This document shows, piece by piece, positions 59,200 through 64,000 of a stretch of 64,000 nt of DNA. The first letter of the stretch is position 1, and the number at the start of each line of letters is the position of its first letter. The notes under the pieces are model-generated. The model was not told the DNA's origin. It worked only from the letters and a program-made list of their open reading frames with translations, and ran no database searches. The translations under genes were made by a program, and so were the position numbers. This stretch comes from Paragordius varius (lineage: Eukaryota; Nematomorpha), in the NCBI GenBank assembly GCA_964247055.1, contig OZ176050.1, forward strand, positions 9,114,001 through 9,178,000, given 5' to 3'.

Positions 59200-60530
59200 T
59201 GGGGGCGTATTTTTTCATTACTGATGCTGAACTCTAGGGCTAATAATAAGGGCTTGACCGTGATTAATGCATTCATAAATATAATAAATGGCCATAATTA
59301 ATTGATGGATAATTACACAATATTGACAAGAAACGTATTTCGACGGCGTTATTTTGCATAGGGTGAGGTGTTTTAAGGGCCAATATTGACCAATATTACG
59401 TTTATATGCTTTCATAAGTATTCGTAGAATTGAAAATAAGCAAATTTGGTTTTGAAAAACGCTATTTTTAAGGAATTGGGCCTGAACACAGGGGTTAATT
59501 TACAAAATGGCCTGATCATGATCAGCGCATTAATAAATGAATATGATCCATTATTTAAATAAACCTATTCGTTTCCTGGAAAATAGCTTTTAAACATGAT
59601 TTTAGGGACTTCACTTTTTAAAACCTTTTTTAAGAGGTTTTAGACACATGGTTATACAAAAAGTGGCTTGATAATTGGCTTATTAAATAAATAAAAATAT
59701 CTAAAGCTGATGATATCATCCTCACCGCAACATCAATGGAAGAAATTAATTAATACAACACATGGAAATAACACTTAGAAAAGGGTGGAAAGATAAATAT
59801 AAGCAAAACAAAGGTCCCGATAACGGGTGAAATTGTATATAAACGACCGAAGTTTCCATGTGGAGTGTTTAAAACTCATCCCTATAAATTTCTTGTAACA
59901 AGTGGATAGACAAAAATCGCTTATAAAAGGAAGATTAGTCAATGAAAAAATTGTATTTGAATCATGCAAAAATAATTAAATCACTCACCTACTTCCCTAA
60001 ATTATCTTTATAAGTCAGAAGCCAAAATTGAAGTGGTTAATTTAAAATATTTGGGCGATTTTATACTAGGTGAAATAAACCAGATATGGAACCCAACATG
60101 CTTGGGTAAAATACCATCAACTTAAAATAGCGCTCAAAAATAACATATCTGCAAAAAACAAAGGCCTGATCTACAAAGCAGGCATATGTTTCATACTATG
60201 GAAGCGGGACATGGCCGATGACAGATTCAATTGAGAAAAAACTGATAAACATAGAGAAGGCAATGTAATTATTCGATCCCAATAGCTCAAAATCGAACTT
60301 GCATCAACTCTACCAAATTGAACTATAATGCTCAGAAGTAATAGACTCAGATATGGGGTCATCAAACGTTTGACCATAACCCCTGGGAGGATCGCAAAGC
60401 AGCTTCTATACGGATACAATGGCTAGCCATTACACAAAGACGATACGATTGAATTTAAATGGGCTTACCGTTTCTGGAAATGCTTCCAAACGATATTTAT
60501 TTTTATCTATAGACAAAGACGATAATATAT
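59200..60530. repeat. Array-D-like repeat interrupted by LINE copy 2
   Basis: 59200-59705 carries attaatgcattcataaata, gggcctgaacacaggggtta and gcgcattaataaatg, recalling array D. The sequence resumes after the LINE at 60449 with ttgaatttaaatgggcttac then cgtttctgg, which is the array D phrase tttggatttgaatgggtcta then ccggttttccgg. The insertion point in the repeat can therefore be seen. Confidence 0.6.
59706..60448 (+). mobile_element. LINE copy 2, 5'-truncated and decayed
   Basis: It aligns with 20883-21821 of the STE24 intron LINE. It starts inside the YADD motif (gctgatgatatcatcctcac), passes the zinc-knuckle region, acaaaggcctgatctacaaa and gacagattcaattgagaaaa. It ends with the same 3' terminus, ggctagccattacacaaaga then cgatacga. 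Stops, shifts and internal deletions are frequent. The exact shared terminus defines the 3' end of the family. Confidence 0.9.
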
Positions 60531-60539
60531 ATCATACGA

Positions 60540-60880
60540 TAGATGATGCTGAAAACTAGTCAACTCATTAATCTCATCATCTTACTACTTTTCCGAATTA
60601 CGGCGGACAGAGTATCGTTATCCAGTTGAGTTTTTTCCATAAAAACAGTTAATGATAATCAAAAATAATTACTCTACTAATTTAAACTAGGTTAAGGATA
60701 CAGTTGATCCATCAATATCATTATTATTCAACCACTCACCTTTGCTCCTTATACCGAGAAATTGTAGACGGTCAAGAGTATTGGTATCAAGTCGAGTTTT
60801 TTTTCATAAGTTATAAAATAGTCATACTATACTCATTTTAGCCAAGTTAAACATACAATATATAAATTATTTTTATACTT
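60540..60880. repeat. Degenerate tandem duplication, about 170-bp period
   Basis: Two blocks share a pattern. The first has caactcattaatctcatcat, ccgaattacggcggacagag and ccagttgagttttttccata. The second has caaccactcacctttgctcc, accgagaaattgtagacggt and tcaagtcgagttttttttca. No coding is visible. The rest to 61088 is AT-rich and must hold the 3' end of HUWE1. Confidence 0.5.
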
Positions 60881-61088
60881 AGTACATTAAAGATCATGGC
60901 TAGATGTAGGTTGAAATACATCCAGGATTTGATAAAAATTATCTGATACCATGTATATTAAAATTTGTGTGTAATATTAATAATTTCAATAAATCATATA
61001 TTATTAATGACCTATAATTTATTTTGTCATTCTATATTCAAAAAAAACATTTGTTAATAATACGTTAAATATATGCAATTAATATATT

Positions 61089-61687
61089 TTAAGCCAATCC
61101 AAATCCTTCGGTACATTCCAAAATGGCCTTAAGGAGCATGGCTCTCAATTTTTCATATGTTTCATAGGCAGGAAGATCCAATTGATTGAAGCTAATATAG
61201 AAAGTATTATATAGTAAAATTTGATTAAAATAATTGCATAATATAAATCTATTATGAAACTAACCAGGTATGAGCTGATGGCAAACGATCAGTAGACCGA
61301 TTATCACGATATATTTGGAATTTTTGAACACCGTTCATACCTTCCAGCGAAGCGAAACCTTGTAACGGTACTTTGGATGTTCCAGTCACAAATTGTAAAA
61401 ATTTAGCCTTAGTTGCAGCATCAAAACTTTTGAGTGCCCTCCAAAACCAAACGACCTAAAAATTAAATAAAAAGTATTAATCTTTGTGTTTAATGTAATA
61501 ACAAATATTTGCAAAAGTATACTTGTGGTGAATCTGATTGATACTTATGATATTCAGTATTAGTTTTCAAATCTTCTATGTTAAATTTGGGCAATCCTGA
61601 TATAAATAGTTCCAATTCTTGTTCATTGAAAATGGATATAAGACTTTTGGGGATTATATCGTAAAACCCGTCCAAAAAGCTAATAAT

Positions 61688-61723
<36 letters not shown>

Positions 61724-63935
61724 GTGAGCGAAATAATTTCAACATTGTATAAACAGAATCGGCAAATTATACATATATTTATATATGTATTACTTTAAAA
61801 ATTATATATGTTTAATAATTACCTGTTAAGTTGCTGTTTTATGGCACCAGTCATTTTCATTTGACAGAGTAAAGAAACATATTCCTTTTTATTATCCTCG
61901 GTAACTAATATGTTACGGCCATTTGGTTTTAAATCCCGGGTTTCAGTTACTCCGAATTCTTGGATCTAAATTATTAAGGAAAAGAATTATGAATGATATA
62001 ATAAAACTAAATATATTATATTTACTTGTGTGCTAAATGTCAGATCGTATCCGAGTGTTTGAATATCATTTTCAAGCAAATAAACAAGTCCTTGGTAAAA
62101 ATCATAATCTTCACTCTCCATATCGGTATAACTTTAAAAGTTGAAAAATAAATTAATTAATCAAATATAGAGTATGGATTATTTTTATTTTAAGAGGGAT
62201 TTCGCCAAGTTGGAAAGCTTTATGGATACTCTGCTCAGACCGACATTAATATGAAAAAATTGAGCAACGGAATTTAAACTTAAATAAATTGAAACAAATA
62301 TGAAAATTTGACACTTAAAAATGCCTTTTTAATAGTTTATATAAATTTAACAAAATTATTTAAGTCAAAGTAGGTAGGGCATTAAACTTTTATACTATGA
62401 ATGTGAGTATATGGAAGTTTAAAACTTTTAACTATATAATTTTTTTTCGACCATCATTTTCAGTTTTACAGGCGTTAAAGTTTTATGTTCCCAGTTATAC
62501 AATTATGTCCTCAACTTTAGGGACAAATAATTTAAATCATTTTTAAAAATTGAAATAAAAAAGAATCATAATATATGAACACTGTTTCTTACTTGACGGG
62601 TTTTCCAAGAATGTGTTTATAGAAAGATCTTGTAAAGTAGCATTCAAGATGTTTATTATCGAAAAGCGCTTTAGCTATAACTCGTCCAACAAATTTGAAA
62701 TATGATAAATGATTTGAGTTGCAATGTGAAGCCGGATTAATCGTATAAGTTACTCTAAATTATTTAGGCATATAAAAATTTATGCGCATACATGATTAAA
62801 AATTAAATAAATAATAAATTAAAATTAACAGACCTATCTCCAGGTGAGATACGGAAAAGGGCATAGTTTGGGTTAAATATTTCTCGTGCAATAATACTAT
62901 ACCATTCACGTAATAATCCACCGGCATCTTGGCCTTCCTCGCCTATAAACAAAATAAAAATTTAGAAATGTTGAAAATCGCATCTTCAAAATAGGAAACT
63001 TTATTTTATACATTACCTTCAAAAACGATATAAAAACGACATTTCCATTCACTTGGTGGTTGTCTAAAATGTTTAAAATATAGTTATTACATCCATTAAA
63101 GTGAGTAATATTCTTAATAAATAAAAATATGAAACATAATTAGCAACATATGTGAAAACTTTATTATTGCATACAAAACTTTTTGATTAGCTGCGATTGC
63201 AATATATGTAAGTAGCAAATTTTAATGGGATTATTATGTGTAGAATATTACGCATTTTTGTTGAATAATACGTATATATTAATTTTTAAATTAAAATATA
63301 TAATTTATTAACTGAAAGTGACCATAAATATTTAGAAAATATATTATGCTTTATTACAACTAAAAACTAAATAATTTAACATAAAATATGTATTCTTTTG
63401 TTTTTATTAACACGCTTCTCATCAAAAAATATTTTAAAGACTCCTTAAACTTTAATAACAATTTTAATATGGCATTTTTTATTTGTGAATACCCCTTCGA
63501 AGTTTACTGAAACGTCCCCCCCCCCCAATGTATAATAAGTTGTTTAGACTGGAGATAATTTTATGCATATAGCAGGAAAAACCTACCTGTGTAAATCTCG
63601 GTAGGAATCCTCAAAAACTTGGGATCTCCTCACATGAACTGGTAAATCATCGTTTCGATGATGAGTTCCTCGACCACCATTTGCTGAAGCGGCAAGCGCA
63701 TCCCTAAAATATTTGCGTTTAACATCGAAATCCAAGAGGTGACTGTAAGGCGCTGTCGCAAGTATAGTGAATGGTTCACTCAACCAAGACGTGTTAAGGG
63801 GTCCCCCTGCCCTGTTGTTACGACCACCGGCTGAAGTGATGAGGGATCTTGCAGTGCGTGACCCATCGGCCCCTAAACTGTGGGTCTCATGAATGGCTTG
63901 TCGGAGAATGCGATTAAGGATTTGACGGTGATTAC
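61089..63935 (-). CDS. HUWE1: HUWE1 HECT E3 ubiquitin ligase, C-terminal 454 aa
   Basis: Nine exons: 63935-63587, 63063-63017, 62942-62834, 62754-62593, 62131-62026, 61965-61823, 61679-61523, 61455-61265 and 61191-61089. The introns are 60-523 nt, with no micro-introns. The gene continues upstream beyond the window. Landmarks are [142 protein letters not shown] and [16 protein letters not shown]. Last come the active-site block [17 protein letters not shown] and the terminal ECTEGFGLA. The catalytic Cys codon is split TG/C by the last intron. About 25 extra Gly/Ala/Asn-rich residues precede [10 protein letters not shown]. Confidence 0.97.
63511..63531 (+). repeat. C11 homopolymer in a HUWE1 intron
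   Basis: Eleven C lie within an AT-rich intron just before caatgtat. Like the G16 run at 12.6 kb, it stands out strongly by composition. Confidence 0.85.
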
Positions 63936-64000
63936 CTAAAAACGTTATAATTATGTTATAAAAATGCTAATATTCCCTCCAATTATAAATTATTCAAAGA

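Noticed and set aside
1-64000. Altered genetic code (ciliate-like) as the reason for short exons
   Set aside because: TAA, TAG and TGA all end recognisable genes at the expected places and none is needed as sense inside a spliced frame.
1-64000. tRNA, rRNA, CRISPR arrays, LTR elements, Polintons, virus copies
   Set aside because: I looked for tRNA arm patterns, regular spacers, paired LTRs, integrase, gag, capsid and envelope-like frames and saw none.

Overview
This is a 64 kb piece of AT-rich nuclear DNA from an animal. The recognisable genes are animal-type (HUWE1, RBM45, a DLK-type MAP3K, PHF10/SAYP, COA5, PSAT, LSG1, ZMPSTE24, PHPT1, a DUSP14-like phosphatase). All three standard stop codons (TAA, TAG, TGA) end genes here, so the standard code is in use. 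The striking feature is intron size. I could resolve 15 introns of only 21-28 nt in six genes, beside ordinary introns of about 43 nt to 3.5 kb. From memory of the literature, introns in the low-to-mid 20s of nucleotides in an animal point to dicyemid mesozoans. That placement is an inference.

Layout. 1-0.8 kb: 3' end of a TPR protein gene. 0.8-9.0 kb: nested foldback repeats. 9.0-10.4 kb: PHPT1 (+) and a DUSP (-), convergent. 10.4-15.6 kb: a TIR element, a tandem array with a 0.5 kb unit, and an unidentified coding-like stretch. 15.6-26.0 kb: LSG1 (-) and ZMPSTE24/STE24 (+), head to head with 54 bp between start codons. STE24 carries a LINE in an intron. 26.3 kb: a small acidic ORF. 26.5-33.6 kb: gene-poor, with MITEs and a LINE fossil. 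33.9-36.3 kb: DLK-type kinase (+). 36.6-39.6 kb: PSAT (-) preceded on the same strand by COA5, whose stop codon shares a base with the PSAT start codon (TAATG). 39.6-48.0 kb: repeats, including a decayed 310-bp tandem array and a hAT MITE with a perfect 8-bp target duplication. 48.1-55.0 kb: a possible tiny gene, PHF10-like (-) and RBM45 (+). The last two are head to head with 18 bp between start codons. 55.1-61.0 kb: a hAT transposon inside a foldback element and a second copy of the LINE inserted in a repeat. 61.1 kb to the end: the HECT end of HUWE1 (-), running off the window.

The genes cover unrelated household jobs: ribosome maturation, CAAX proteolysis, serine synthesis, cytochrome oxidase assembly, chromatin, RNA binding, ubiquitin and phosphorylation. 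The common theme is architecture. Genes are very compact (micro-introns, near-zero divergent promoters, a stop/start overlap) and are separated by repeat-filled deserts. Two genes (PHF10-like and COA5) are cut so finely by micro-introns that no open frame of 60 codons marks them. PHPT1 hides a 21-nt intron that leaves the frame open. I saw no tRNA, rRNA, CRISPR array, LTR element, Polinton or virus copy. Exon borders below were worked out by hand from frame continuity, GT/AG ends and remembered family sequences.
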